A DNA stretch of 64,000 nt from Flavobacteriales bacterium 33_180_T64 (GCA_002162685.1 MAAQ01000020.1:62001-126000); one strand, 5' to 3'. Counted from the stretch's first letter, positions 19,570-29,577 are shown. Notes: generated from the sequence alone by a model not told the origin. Made by a program: numbers and translations.

Positions 19570-19635
19570 CTTAGGCTCGAACTAAGGACCCTCTGATTAA
19601 CAGTCAGATGCTCTAACCAACTGAGCTAAGGAGGA
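19562..19635 (-). tRNA. tRNA-Asn (GTT)
   Basis: Minus strand TCCTCCTTAGCTCAGTTGGTTAGAGCATCTGACTGTTAATCAGAGGGTCCTTAGTTCGAGCCTAAGAGGAGGAG: full cloverleaf, anticodon GTT. Confidence 0.97.
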
Positions 19636-19786
19636 GTGTTTATCGCTTTAGCGAGCGCAAATATATATTATTTTTTAGTTATATCAAAAAGACTTTTAAA
19701 TTTTAATTCTTTTTTTTTGTTAAAAATTATATCGCTCTATTCTTATAGCCCAAAAACGTGTATGTAACACGTTCTCTAAAAAAGAG

Positions 19787-21133
19787 TTAGTTGGTTATGG
19801 CTTTAAAAATATCATTACCATTTGCAAATAATACTAGCATAATTAAAATAATGAATCCTACAAGTTGAGCACGTTCTAAAAATTTCACACTAGGTTTTTT
19901 ACCTGAAATCATTTCAAATAATAAAAACATAACATGGCCTCCATCTAAAGCTGGTATAGGAAGTAAATTTAGGACACCTAGCATGATAGATAAGAAGGCG
20001 GTAATTCTCCAGAAAAACTCCCAACTCCATGTGTCAGGAAACACATTATATATGGCATAAAAACCACCAACACCTTGATAAGCTCCTGTGCTTGGTGTGA
20101 AAATTAATTTAAGTTGTTCCCCATATTTTTTAAACTGTTTTACAAATTTTGTGCTTCCAGCCCCAAAGCTTTCTGTAAAAGTATATTCTTTACGAACAAC
20201 TTTTAAATAACCTAACTCATCAAAAATATCATAACTTCCACCAGTTTGAATTCCTAATTTAGCATCTTTATCAACTTTGAGTTTAAGTTCAATTTCTTTA
20301 TGGTCTCTTAAAACTGTAGCATCTACAGTTTGATTTTTATAGCGATTTAAAACCGGATCAAATTGGTCGAAGTATTTTAATTTTTGGTTATTAATACCAA
20401 CAATAACATCGCCCTTTTTTAAATCAACAGCTGCATTATGCATAGAGTCAATAATTTTATTGACATAAAATGGCGTTCTTATTTGTAAAAGAGGTCCATC
20501 TTCTTTTTTTGATTTTGTTAAACGCCCAGGGAAATCAACCGGAAAATCAATTATCATTTCTTGACCATCTCTAATTATAGTTGCTTTTTCAGCAGTAATA
20601 AAACTATAGCTTAAATCTGATAAATTCTCATAGGTGTTTCCGTTAATAGACACTATTTGATCGCCAGTTTTAAGTCCAACATCTTTAAGTACAGTATTGT
20701 TAACAATATAGCCGTCTTTGATACTATTAGTTGCTACAGTAGTATCTCCATAAAAACCAGACATAAAAACATAAATAACCCAAGCAAGAATAAAATTAAC
20801 AGTAACTCCTCCAAGCATAATAATGAGTCTCTGCCATGTTGATTTAGAACGAAATTCCCAAGGTTGTGGTGGTTGTTCCATTTGTTCTTTATCCATACTT
20901 TCATCAATCATCCCTGAAATTTTCACATAACCACCAAGAGGTAACCAGCCAATGCCGTATTCTGTTCCTCCTATTTTCTTTTTAAATAAAGAGTACTTTA
21001 TATCAAAAAAGAGATAGAACTTTTCTACTCTGGTTTTAAATAATTTTGCTGGTATAAAATGTCCTAATTCGTGTAATACGATTAGTAGTGAAAGACTCAG
21101 TAAAAATTGAGATATTCTTATTACAAACTCCAT
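19787..21133 (-). CDS. rseP: Site-2 metalloprotease RseP (M50), with PDZ domains
   Basis: 'LHELGHFIPAKLF' HExxH and C-terminal 'LLPIPALDGGHVMFLLFE'. Confidence 0.93.
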   Translation of the reverse strand: MEFVIRISQFLLSLSLLIVLHELGHFIPAKLFKTRVEKFYLFFDIKYSLFKKKIGGTEYGIGWLPLGGYVKISGMIDESMDKEQMEQPPQPWEFRSKSTWQRLIIMLGGVTVNFILAWVIYVFMSGFYGDTTVATNSIKDGYIVNNTVLKDVGLKTGDQIVSINGNTYENLSDLSYSFITAEKATIIRDGQEMIIDFPVDFPGRLTKSKKEDGPLLQIRTPFYVNKIIDSMHNAAVDLKKGDVIVGINNQKLKYFDQFDPVLNRYKNQTVDATVLRDHKEIELKLKVDKDAKLGIQTGGSYDIFDELGYLKVVRKEYTFTESFGAGSTKFVKQFKKYGEQLKLIFTPSTGAYQGVGGFYAIYNVFPDTWSWEFFWRITAFLSIMLGVLNLLPIPALDGGHVMFLLFEMISGKKPSVKFLERAQLVGFIILIMLVLFANGNDIFKAITN

Positions 21134-21212
21134 GTATTATTAATCATAAAAAATTATAGGCGACAAAAGTAGTGTTTTAGCAGCGTTTAGAAAATTTTAA
21201 TCGTTTATATAG

Positions 21213-23150
21213 CTATTTTTTTAACACCGATTTAGTAATGATTCTATCATTAGTTTGAAATTGGATAAAGAATAACCCTGAACTCCACAAGGAGGTGTCT
21301 ATCGTTGAACGCCATGGTGAACGATTGATTAATTGCCCTAAAGTATTGAAGACTTTAATTTCTGTAATATGTATGTGTTCAGTCTTTTCTATATGTAATA
21401 TATTCGAAGTTGGATTTGGATATACTACGAGACTACTATTAATTTCAATGTCATCAGTACCTAAAAGCACATCATTATTTTTTGATATTAAGTCGGATTC
21501 AGGATCAAATAAAATATCTTGAACTGTAAAGTTCACAGTTTCTAAAAAGGTTTCCTGATTAAAAGTATTGTCTAAAGTAATATCTAATACTTCACCTTGT
21601 GTTCCAATTAAACGTAAAGGGACTGGAGCCTCAAAATAAGATACTGAAGGATCACTTTGTATTTGATGTATTGTAATAGACGCTTGGTTTATTGTTGGTT
21701 GATTCCAAGTAATTGTATAACTAGGATATCCTTGATTAAATAGCCAGTCGTTAAAAAATTCAGTTAAATCTTCTCCTGTTGATGTCTCAACTATACTGAT
21801 GAAATCTTCAGTTTTCGCATAGTCATAGGCGTGTTCTGGAGTATTTAGGTAGCTCTGGATAGCTTGAAAAAAGCTGACATCACCAAGTTTTTTTCGAAGC
21901 ATATGAATGACCATTGCGCCTTTGTTATAGGTTAAGCGTCCATTAAAAATTCTGCTTACACTAGTGGTGTCTATATCACTTAGATATACTGCTCCATTAG
22001 GAGCAGAAGTAATTGAATTATTGCGTTGTTGTTTCCATGTTGTGAACGCATCGTTGCCATCTAAATTTTCAATCGCTATTCCTGAGAGGTATGTTGCGAA
22101 GCCTTCATTTAACCAAATGTCTTTCCAGCTTCCACAGGTTATTTTATCTCCAAACCATTGGTGCGCTAATTCGTGAGCAACAAGATTTCGACCAAAACTT
22201 CCCATGAAGGATACTGTGGTATGCTCCATTCCGCCTCCCCAACCAAATTGCGCATGACCATATTTTTCATTAGCAAAAGGATATTCTTCAAATAGATTCG
22301 TAAATATGTTCATGATATCTACTGTGATAGGAGTATTCGTTTGTGCAGTGACTAAGCTTTCTGGATAGACATAGTTTATAATTTCAAAAGCATTTCCGTT
22401 ATTGGGTACTGTATGCGAATACACTTCATAATTTGTAGCAGCAATGGCAATAAGGTATGCCGGAATTGGGTAACGATGCTTAAAGTGCGTCGTTTTTTCT
22501 CCTCCATTAATCACTTGACTTTGTTCTAATCCATTTGATACAGAAATATATTCTTCACTTGATGCATTAAATTGAGGCGTTGTCATATGTACGTCAATAG
22601 AATCTATTTTATCAATTAAATCTTGTTTGCAAGGCCACCAACCTTTGGCGCCATAAGGTTCAGAAAGGGTCCAAATAACTGGGGCTCCATTATGTGTTGT
22701 TTGTTCAAAAGACCCAAATCCAGAACTTATAGGATTTCCAGAATAACTTACAGTTAGCGAATCTAAAACACCAGTATTTAATGTTGTTGGAAGCGTAATG
22801 ATTAATTCATCATCAGTATTTTGAGTAAACGCTAAACTATTGCCGCGTTGTAGTACTTGAGAAACAGTCATATTAGAAGCTAAATCAAATGTGATAGAAT
22901 TTATATCGCTTTTGGCTTCAAAATATGAGGTGATATTTCCAGAAATAAACGCTACTGAAGGATCTAAGTCTAACTCTAGCCTATGATATTTTAAATCATA
23001 ATTACCAGTATTAAGGTTAACACGTTGCATCATGTGGTTTAGTGCCGATTTTGCTTCTGCTTCACGAATGGTGTTTAAAGTTTCGTTATAATCTTGTGAG
23101 AAAGCCGCTGTAGAAAACAGACCTAAAACTAGGAGTAGTCGTAACTTCAT
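21213..23150 (-). CDS. M1 family aminopeptidase with T9SS type A sorting domain
   Basis: 'VAHELAHQWFGDKITCGSWKDIWLNEGFATY'; C-term 'LVVYPNPTSNILHIEK'. Confidence 0.93.
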   Translation of the reverse strand: MKLRLLLVLGLFSTAAFSQDYNETLNTIREAEAKSALNHMMQRVNLNTGNYDLKYHRLELDLDPSVAFISGNITSYFEAKSDINSITFDLASNMTVSQVLQRGNSLAFTQNTDDELIITLPTTLNTGVLDSLTVSYSGNPISSGFGSFEQTTHNGAPVIWTLSEPYGAKGWWPCKQDLIDKIDSIDVHMTTPQFNASSEEYISVSNGLEQSQVINGGEKTTHFKHRYPIPAYLIAIAATNYEVYSHTVPNNGNAFEIINYVYPESLVTAQTNTPITVDIMNIFTNLFEEYPFANEKYGHAQFGWGGGMEHTTVSFMGSFGRNLVAHELAHQWFGDKITCGSWKDIWLNEGFATYLSGIAIENLDGNDAFTTWKQQRNNSITSAPNGAVYLSDIDTTSVSRIFNGRLTYNKGAMVIHMLRKKLGDVSFFQAIQSYLNTPEHAYDYAKTEDFISIVETSTGEDLTEFFNDWLFNQGYPSYTITWNQPTINQASITIHQIQSDPSVSYFEAPVPLRLIGTQGEVLDITLDNTFNQETFLETVNFTVQDILFDPESDLISKNNDVLLGTDDIEINSSLVVYPNPTSNILHIEKTEHIHITEIKVFNTLGQLINRSPWRSTIDTSLWSSGLFFIQFQTNDRIITKSVLKK

Positions 23151-23263
23151 AATAATTAAATTTTTTTCTTTTTCAAATATAGCATGTTAAAAGTAGTCAT
23201 TTTGTAGCTCTTGTGTCGTATTTTTGCACCCGAATCTTACAGTAATACTTTAAAAACCAGCAG

Positions 23264-23932
23264 ATGTTAGCCTATATCAAGCAGTTTAAAATTTTCTTCA
23301 TAGTACTGGTATTGATTTCAGGAATTATTATTTCAGTAATTTATTCCATTCTAAAAGTTGAGAAACCATTGCCAATTTATCAACCCAATAGAGTAGATGC
23401 TTCTTTGGTAGACAGTACTATTCAGTATAAAAAGAAATACCATACCATTGCTGATTTTAAACTTATAAATCAAAATGGTGATACGATTACTCAGAAAAAT
23501 TACGATAATAAAATCTATGTAGCTGATTTCTTTTTTACAACATGTCAAACGATTTGCCCAATTATGACAGATCAAATGCATCGTATTCAGCAAGAGATTA
23601 TTAATGATGAAGACGTATTGCTGTTATCACATTCTGTAACACCTGAAATTGATTCGGTAGCGCAATTAAAGCGTTATGCTATAGAAAAAGGTGTTAATGA
23701 CATGAAATGGAATTTGGTTACAGGAGATCGAAAACAAATTTATGACTTGGCAAGAAAATCATATCTGGTTGTTAAAGATGATAACTCAAAAGACTATGGC
23801 ATGGTACATACTGAAAACTTTGCACTTATTGATAAAAACAAGCAAATTAGAGGGTTGTATAATGGGATTAGCCCTGCGTCAATAGACTCATTACTTCAAG
23901 ATTTAAAACAGTTAAAAAAGGAATATCAATAG
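23264..23932 (+). CDS. SCO1/SenC family protein
   Basis: 'VADFFFTTCQTICPIMTDQM' CxxxC motif and thioredoxin-like fold. Confidence 0.9.
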   Translation: MLAYIKQFKIFFIVLVLISGIIISVIYSILKVEKPLPIYQPNRVDASLVDSTIQYKKKYHTIADFKLINQNGDTITQKNYDNKIYVADFFFTTCQTICPIMTDQMHRIQQEIINDEDVLLLSHSVTPEIDSVAQLKRYAIEKGVNDMKWNLVTGDRKQIYDLARKSYLVVKDDNSKDYGMVHTENFALIDKNKQIRGLYNGISPASIDSLLQDLKQLKKEYQ

Positions 23933-23970
23933 TTTTAGCAAAACAATTTTTTTACACTGAATTTTTCCGT

Positions 23971-23978
23971 TATTTTTG
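23971..23978 (+). promoter_or_regulatory. Candidate Bacteroidota -7 element upstream of feoA
   Basis: TATTTTTG fits TAnnTTTG, ~27 bp before the start codon. Confidence 0.45.
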
Positions 23979-24004
23979 CTTCTTTAAAATCAATCTAAAT
24001 AAGC

Positions 24005-24238
24005 TTGCAAGTCACTTTAGCAGATATAAAACGAGGACAACAAGGTGTAATTACTGATGTCTCTTCAATTCATATACCTCTCAAACTTCTAGAAATGGGA
24101 TGTTTACCTGGAAATATGGTGGAACTTGTACAAGTTGCGCCTTTTGCAGATCCTATGTATCTTAATATTAATGGAACACATCTAGCCATTAGAAGAGAAA
24201 CAGCCATTCACATTTTAATAGATATTTCCGATGAGTAA
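24005..24238 (+). CDS. feoA: FeoA family protein
   Basis: Short SH3-like protein immediately upstream of feoB; TTG start. Confidence 0.9.
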   Translation: MQVTLADIKRGQQGVITDVSSIHIPLKLLEMGCLPGNMVELVQVAPFADPMYLNINGTHLAIRRETAIHILIDISDE

Positions 24239-26330
24239 ACAGTTAAATGTAGCACTTATAGGAAATCCTAATACTGGAAAAACATCGGTGTTTAATGCAC
24301 TAACTGGTCTAAACCAAAAGGTTGGTAACTACCCAGGGATAACAGTAGAGAAAAAAGAAGGCATATGTAAATTGCCAAGAGGCGTAAAGGCACATATTAT
24401 TGATTTACCAGGCACTTATAGCCTTAATGCGTCTTCATTAGATGAAAATGTGGTAATCGAATTGCTTTTAAACAAGAATGATAAGGATTTTCCAGATGTT
24501 GCAGTTGTAGTTAGTGATGTAGAAAATTTGAAACGAAATCTTTTATTATTTACACAAATTAAAGATTTACAGATTCCTACAATTTTGGTTATCAACATGT
24601 CTGATAGGATGGCATATAAAGGTATTCAATTGGATATTCCTTATTTAGAGTGTGAGCTACAAACTAAAATAGCATTAATAAGTACTAGAAAAAATAAAGG
24701 TATAGATACGCTTAAAGAGTGTATAGCAAATTATAAAGATTTGTCGGTAGAGCCTTGTTTGAATGCTTCTGAAATTGATAAAGATTATTTTTCTAAACTT
24801 AGAAAAGCTTTTCCAAATCAATTATTGTATAAACTTTGGTTGGTGATTACTCAGGATGTTAACTTCGGAAAAACAGATAGAAATAAAGTTGATGCTATTA
24901 ATAGTTTTAAAATTAAAAGTAAAGCAGATCTTAAACGTTTGCAGCAAAAAGAAACGATTAAACGTTACCAGTTTATCAATAATGTATTAAAAAAGGGACA
25001 AACAATAGATTTAAGTAGTGCTAAAGATTTGCGGATAAAGCTTGACCGAATTTTAACACATAAAATATGGGGTTACTTGATCTTTTTTGTAATCTTATTA
25101 ACCATTTTTCAAGCTATTTATGATTGGGCTCAAGTGCCTATGGAATTTATTGATGGTGCATTTGCGTCTTTAAGTGAATGGACTAAAAATGTGATGCCAG
25201 AAGGTGCGTTTACTAATTTAATCGTCGAAGGGATTATTCCTGGATTGGGAGGGATCGTCATTTTTATTCCTCAGATAGCCTTTCTGTTTTTATTTATAGC
25301 AGTGCTTGAAGAAAGTGGCTATATGAGTCGTGTCGTCTTTTTAATGGATCGTATTATGCGGCGATTTGGACTAAGCGGAAAGAGTGTTGTTCCCTTAATT
25401 TCGGGTACAGCTTGTGCTATTCCAGCAATTATGGCAACACGTAATATTGAAAGTTGGAAAGAACGTTTAATAACTATTTTAGTAACTCCTTTTACAACGT
25501 GTTCTGCGCGTTTACCTGTATACTTAATCATTATTGAATTGGTAATTCCTGAAGGCCGTTTTTTAGGATTGGGTTATCAGCCCTTAACTCTTATGTTGCT
25601 GTATTTGATTGGGTTTGGAGCAGCTGTTTTTTCGGCATGGATTTTAAATAAGGTCATGAAAATGAAGAGTAAGACCTTTTTTGTAGTTGAAATGCCTAAT
25701 TATAAACTTCCTCTATTTAAAAATGTAGCTTTGACTGTTTTGGAAAAAACAAAATCATTTGTGTTTGGAGCTGGGAAAATTATTTTAGCAATATCAATTG
25801 TATTATGGTTCTTGGCATCTTATGGCCCAGGTGAAGATTTTAATAATGCGGAAGAGATCGTAACAATCGAATATGCTTCTCAAGATTTATCTCAAGAAGA
25901 ATTAAAACAAAAAATAGACTCTCATAAATTAGAACACTCATTTATTGGTATTACAGGACGAGCAATTGAGCCTGCAATTAGACCATTAGGATATGATTGG
26001 AAAATAGGAATTGCTATCATAAGTTCATTTGCTGCTCGTGAAGTATTTGTAGGGACTTTAGCAACAATATATAGTGTAGAAAACGATGAAGAAGATACCA
26101 TTAGAAATAGGATGGCAGCTGAGGTAAACCCTGTTCTTGGTGGTCCATTATTTACTTTTGCTAGTGGAATTTCACTCTTGCTTTTTTATGCCTTTGCTAT
26201 GCAGTGTATGGGAACGTTAGCAATAGTAAAACGAGAAACCAATAGTTGGAAATGGCCAATATTACAATTCACGATTATGAGTGCTTTCGCTTATATAGTT
26301 GCGTTAGTTGCGTTCCAGTTTTTAAAGTAA
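24231..26330 (+). CDS. feoB: Ferrous iron transport protein B
   Basis: G-domain 'GNPNTGKTSVFNALTG', 'DLPGTYSL', and Gate/core membrane motifs. Confidence 0.97.
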   Translation: MSKQLNVALIGNPNTGKTSVFNALTGLNQKVGNYPGITVEKKEGICKLPRGVKAHIIDLPGTYSLNASSLDENVVIELLLNKNDKDFPDVAVVVSDVENLKRNLLLFTQIKDLQIPTILVINMSDRMAYKGIQLDIPYLECELQTKIALISTRKNKGIDTLKECIANYKDLSVEPCLNASEIDKDYFSKLRKAFPNQLLYKLWLVITQDVNFGKTDRNKVDAINSFKIKSKADLKRLQQKETIKRYQFINNVLKKGQTIDLSSAKDLRIKLDRILTHKIWGYLIFFVILLTIFQAIYDWAQVPMEFIDGAFASLSEWTKNVMPEGAFTNLIVEGIIPGLGGIVIFIPQIAFLFLFIAVLEESGYMSRVVFLMDRIMRRFGLSGKSVVPLISGTACAIPAIMATRNIESWKERLITILVTPFTTCSARLPVYLIIIELVIPEGRFLGLGYQPLTLMLLYLIGFGAAVFSAWILNKVMKMKSKTFFVVEMPNYKLPLFKNVALTVLEKTKSFVFGAGKIILAISIVLWFLASYGPGEDFNNAEEIVTIEYASQDLSQEELKQKIDSHKLEHSFIGITGRAIEPAIRPLGYDWKIGIAIISSFAAREVFVGTLATIYSVENDEEDTIRNRMAAEVNPVLGGPLFTFASGISLLLFYAFAMQCMGTLAIVKRETNSWKWPILQFTIMSAFAYIVALVAFQFLK

Positions 26331-26360
26331 AGATTTAATAAAATACTCGACTAATCATCT

Positions 26361-26504
26361 ATGAATACCATTATACAAAATATATTAGTGTTTGCATCAG
26401 TTGCGCTAGCTATAGGTTTTTTGTTGAATAAGTTTAGTGTTCTTCCGAAGAAAAAAAAACCAATATCCAAACAATGTGGTAAAGATGATTGTGGTTGTCA
26501 CTAA
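26361..26504 (+). CDS. FeoB-associated Cys-rich membrane protein (47 aa)
   Basis: MNTIIQNILVFASVALAIGFLLNKFSVLPKKKKPISKQCGKDDCGCH*; missed in ORF track (<60 aa). Confidence 0.8.
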   Translation: MNTIIQNILVFASVALAIGFLLNKFSVLPKKKKPISKQCGKDDCGCH

Positions 26505-26527
26505 GGCTTTTTAAAGATAAAATGAAT

Positions 26528-27184
26528 TTATAGCTTCTTTACATATAAATTTTTAGCTACATTTTGAGAGACTACCATATCAATAGTATCGCGTTTAATT
26601 TTCACAGAATTATCAAATGGTTCTTTATGAATGACTTCAATACTAGTTCCTAGGCCAATGCTGTTACTGTCCAAATATTTTAGAAAATTAGAAGAGGTGT
26701 CTTTAACTCCAACACATTTGTAAGTTACACCTACTATAGATTGGAATAACGTTATTTTTTCTATATTCTTAAAATTACCATCTTTATCTGGAATTGGATC
26801 ACCATGTGGATCATGTGTTGGAAACTCTAAAAACGCATCTAGTTCATTAATTAGTTTTTCAGATTTTATGTGTTCTAAATGTTCTGCAACTTCATGTACT
26901 TCATCCCATGTAAAATTTAGCTTGTCCACTAAAAACACTTCCCATAATCTATGTTTTCTAACAATATTAACAGCAATATGTTTTCCTTTTTCTGTTAAAA
27001 GAACACCTTGGTACTTTTTGTAATTGAGATAATCTTTTTCAGATAGTTTTTTTACCATATCTGTCACAGATGATGCTTTTGTGTTTAAGGCATCAGCAAT
27101 AGCATTTGTATTTACCATGTCCTTACCATACTTCCCTAAATGGTAGATAGCTTTTATATAGTTTTCTTCTGTGAGTGTAATCAT
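26528..27184 (-). CDS. DtxR/MntR-family metal-dependent transcriptional regulator
   Basis: 'EENYIKAIYHL...ADALNTKASSVTDMVKKLSEKDYLNYKKYQGVLLTEKGKHIA' and C-terminal FeoA-like domain. Confidence 0.95.
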   Translation of the reverse strand: MITLTEENYIKAIYHLGKYGKDMVNTNAIADALNTKASSVTDMVKKLSEKDYLNYKKYQGVLLTEKGKHIAVNIVRKHRLWEVFLVDKLNFTWDEVHEVAEHLEHIKSEKLINELDAFLEFPTHDPHGDPIPDKDGNFKNIEKITLFQSIVGVTYKCVGVKDTSSNFLKYLDSNSIGLGTSIEVIHKEPFDNSVKIKRDTIDMVVSQNVAKNLYVKKL

Positions 27185-27234
27185 TGTTTTTATATATGTA
27201 GCAAAGATAAAATTTATGTTTACAATAAAAAAAA

Positions 27235-27250
27235 TTTAGACAAGCCTAAA
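27235..27250. promoter_or_regulatory. Candidate DtxR/MntR operator
   Basis: TTTAGACAAGCCTAAA near-palindrome between the divergent dtxR-like and TonB-receptor genes. Confidence 0.6.
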
Positions 27251-27258
27251 AATTATTT

Positions 27259-27266
27259 TATATTTG
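27259..27266 (+). promoter_or_regulatory. Candidate -7 promoter element of TonB receptor
   Basis: TATATTTG fits TAnnTTTG, 18 bp before start. Confidence 0.5.
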
Positions 27267-27283
27267 CAAAAAAAAAGATTGAA

Positions 27284-29536
27284 ATGAAACTATTTAGTGT
27301 GTTTTTTTTATTCATAAGTTTAAGTCTACAAGCACAAAGTAATTATACTATTGGAGGACGTGTAATGTCTGAAGGAGAAGGATTGCCTTATGTAAGTGTT
27401 TATATTAAAGGAACAAGTTTAGGAAGTACAACAGATGAGAATGGCTATTTTGAAATAACCAAAGTGCCCCGAGGAGATAATGAAATTATAGTGTCTTTTG
27501 TAGGGTATAAAACAGATAAAAAAACGATTGGAGTTTCTAAAAATGTAAGTAACCTAATGTTTGATTTACAGTATGACGATTCTTTAGATGAAATTGTTGT
27601 TACAGGAACACTCAAGCCTGTGAGTCGTTTAGAGAGTGCTGTTCCTGTAGAGATTTATTCACCTGCATTTTTTAAAAAAAATCCAACACCAAATATTTTT
27701 GAGGCACTTCAAAATGTAAACGGCGTTAGACCTCAATTAAATTGCAATGTATGTAATACAGGTGATATTCATATTAATGGTTTAGAGGGACCTTACACTT
27801 TGGTTTTAATAGACGGAATGCCTATAGTAAGTGGATTGTCTACAGTATATGGTTTGTCTGGGATACCAAACTCTTTAATAGAACAAGTAGAAATTGTTAA
27901 AGGTCCAGCATCGTCATTGTATGGTAGTGAAGCTGTTGGTGGGTTAATAAATATTATCACCAAGTTACCTGAAAATGCACCTATTGTATTTGCAGATACT
28001 TTTGTAAATGATTGGGGAGAATTTAATCTAGATCTTGGGTTTAAATCAAAAGTAGGAGAAAAAGCAACTTTGTTGTTCGGTGTTAATTATTTTACTTATG
28101 ACAATCTAATTGATAATAATAATGATAATTTCACAGATTTAACGCTTCAAGATCGTATTTCTGTATTTCAAAAATGGGATTTTAAAAGAAAAGAAAATAG
28201 AGAGTTTTCATTGGCAGGACGGTTTTTTTATGAAGATAGATGGGGCGGAGAATTGCAATGGAATAAAAGCTTTAGAGGAGGAGATGAAGTTTATGGAGAA
28301 AGCATTTATACAACACGTTATGAATTATTAGGGAAGTATCAATTGCCTATTGATGAGAAAGTCAATTTTCAATTTTCATATTCAGATCATGATCAAAATT
28401 CAGTCTATGGAAATATTCCATATTTAGCAAAACAACGTATTGGTTTTGGACAATTGGTTTGGGATAAACCTATTGAAAATCATGATCTTTTATTTGGAGC
28501 CGCTCTGAGATATAATTATTATAATGATAATACAACAGCAACTATTAATGCCGATGAAGTGACAATTCCATCTCTTTTTATTCAAGATGAAATGAAACTT
28601 AATGAAAAACAAAGTGTTCTTCTTGGTTTAAGATATGATTATGACAATAGACATGGTTCTATTTTAACACCGAGAATTGCTTATAAATTTAAACCAACAT
28701 CAGATGATATTTTTAGAGTAAATGCAGGAACAGGATTTAGAGTGGTTAATCTTTTTACTGAAGAACATGCAGCTCTAACAGGAGCAAGGGATGTTGTTGT
28801 AGAAGAGGAATTAGATCCAGAACAATCTTATAATATAAATATTAATTATTTGAAAAAATTATATACTAAAAAAGGGATGATTTTTACTTTTGATGTATCT
28901 GCATGGTATACATATTTCACGAATGCGATCATTCCAGATTATGATACCAACCCTAATCAAATAATTTATGATAATTTAGATGGACATTCAACATCTAAAG
29001 GGATTAGTTTTAATGTAGATGCCGTATTAGCAAATGGAATAAAAGGAACCGTTGGAGTGACATTTCAGGATGTAGCTCAGGTAGAAAATGGAGAGCGAAC
29101 CCGTCAAATTCTAACTGAAAAATTCACAGGAACTTGGGCTTTATCATACAAACATTTTCCAACAAATTTAGCCTTAGATTATACCGGTAATATTTATGGC
29201 CCAATGCGTTTACCAACACTTGGAAACTTAGATCCTAGACAAGAGTATTCAAATGTGTGGAGTATTCAAAATATCCAATTAACTTATGATGGTTTTGATA
29301 ATATTGATATTTATGGAGGTGTAAAAAACCTATTAAATTGGACGCCTAATAGAGGAAATCCTTTTATTATAGCAAGAGCACATGATCCTTTTGATGAAAA
29401 TGTAGAATTTGATACTCAAGGAAGTGTAATTGCAACTGAAGAAAATCCATATGCATTAACTTTTGATCCATCTTATGTGTATGGACCAAACCAAGGCATT
29501 CGCGCATTTATTGGATTAAGATATACATTAAACTAA
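27284..29536 (+). CDS. TonB-dependent receptor with carboxypeptidase-like N-terminal domain
   Basis: Signal peptide MKLFSVFFLFISLSLQAQ; plug 'LIDGMPIVSGLSTVYGLSGIPNSLIEQVEIVKGPASSLYGSEAVGGLINI'; start moved from 27140 to 27284. Confidence 0.93.
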   Translation: MKLFSVFFLFISLSLQAQSNYTIGGRVMSEGEGLPYVSVYIKGTSLGSTTDENGYFEITKVPRGDNEIIVSFVGYKTDKKTIGVSKNVSNLMFDLQYDDSLDEIVVTGTLKPVSRLESAVPVEIYSPAFFKKNPTPNIFEALQNVNGVRPQLNCNVCNTGDIHINGLEGPYTLVLIDGMPIVSGLSTVYGLSGIPNSLIEQVEIVKGPASSLYGSEAVGGLINIITKLPENAPIVFADTFVNDWGEFNLDLGFKSKVGEKATLLFGVNYFTYDNLIDNNNDNFTDLTLQDRISVFQKWDFKRKENREFSLAGRFFYEDRWGGELQWNKSFRGGDEVYGESIYTTRYELLGKYQLPIDEKVNFQFSYSDHDQNSVYGNIPYLAKQRIGFGQLVWDKPIENHDLLFGAALRYNYYNDNTTATINADEVTIPSLFIQDEMKLNEKQSVLLGLRYDYDNRHGSILTPRIAYKFKPTSDDIFRVNAGTGFRVVNLFTEEHAALTGARDVVVEEELDPEQSYNININYLKKLYTKKGMIFTFDVSAWYTYFTNAIIPDYDTNPNQIIYDNLDGHSTSKGISFNVDAVLANGIKGTVGVTFQDVAQVENGERTRQILTEKFTGTWALSYKHFPTNLALDYTGNIYGPMRLPTLGNLDPRQEYSNVWSIQNIQLTYDGFDNIDIYGGVKNLLNWTPNRGNPFIIARAHDPFDENVEFDTQGSVIATEENPYALTFDPSYVYGPNQGIRAFIGLRYTLN

Positions 29537-29577
29537 GCTCATTAAATTTTAGTACTTTCACGTTAAATCGTTACTTA

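Noticed and set aside
10851-19635. Active integrative element
   Set aside because: Repeats look att-like, but no integrase, recombinase, relaxase or transposase was recognised between them; mobility cannot be claimed.
21295-21522. Antisense ORFs such as 21295-21522, 21964-22176, 31375-31605, 32582-32806, 51033-51356, 61078-61296
   Set aside because: Opposite strand of well-supported genes, no recognisable domains; treated as ORF-track noise.
27140-27283. N-terminal extension of the TonB receptor ORF
   Set aside because: Extension overlaps the DtxR-like gene and promoter; a proper signal peptide begins at 27284.
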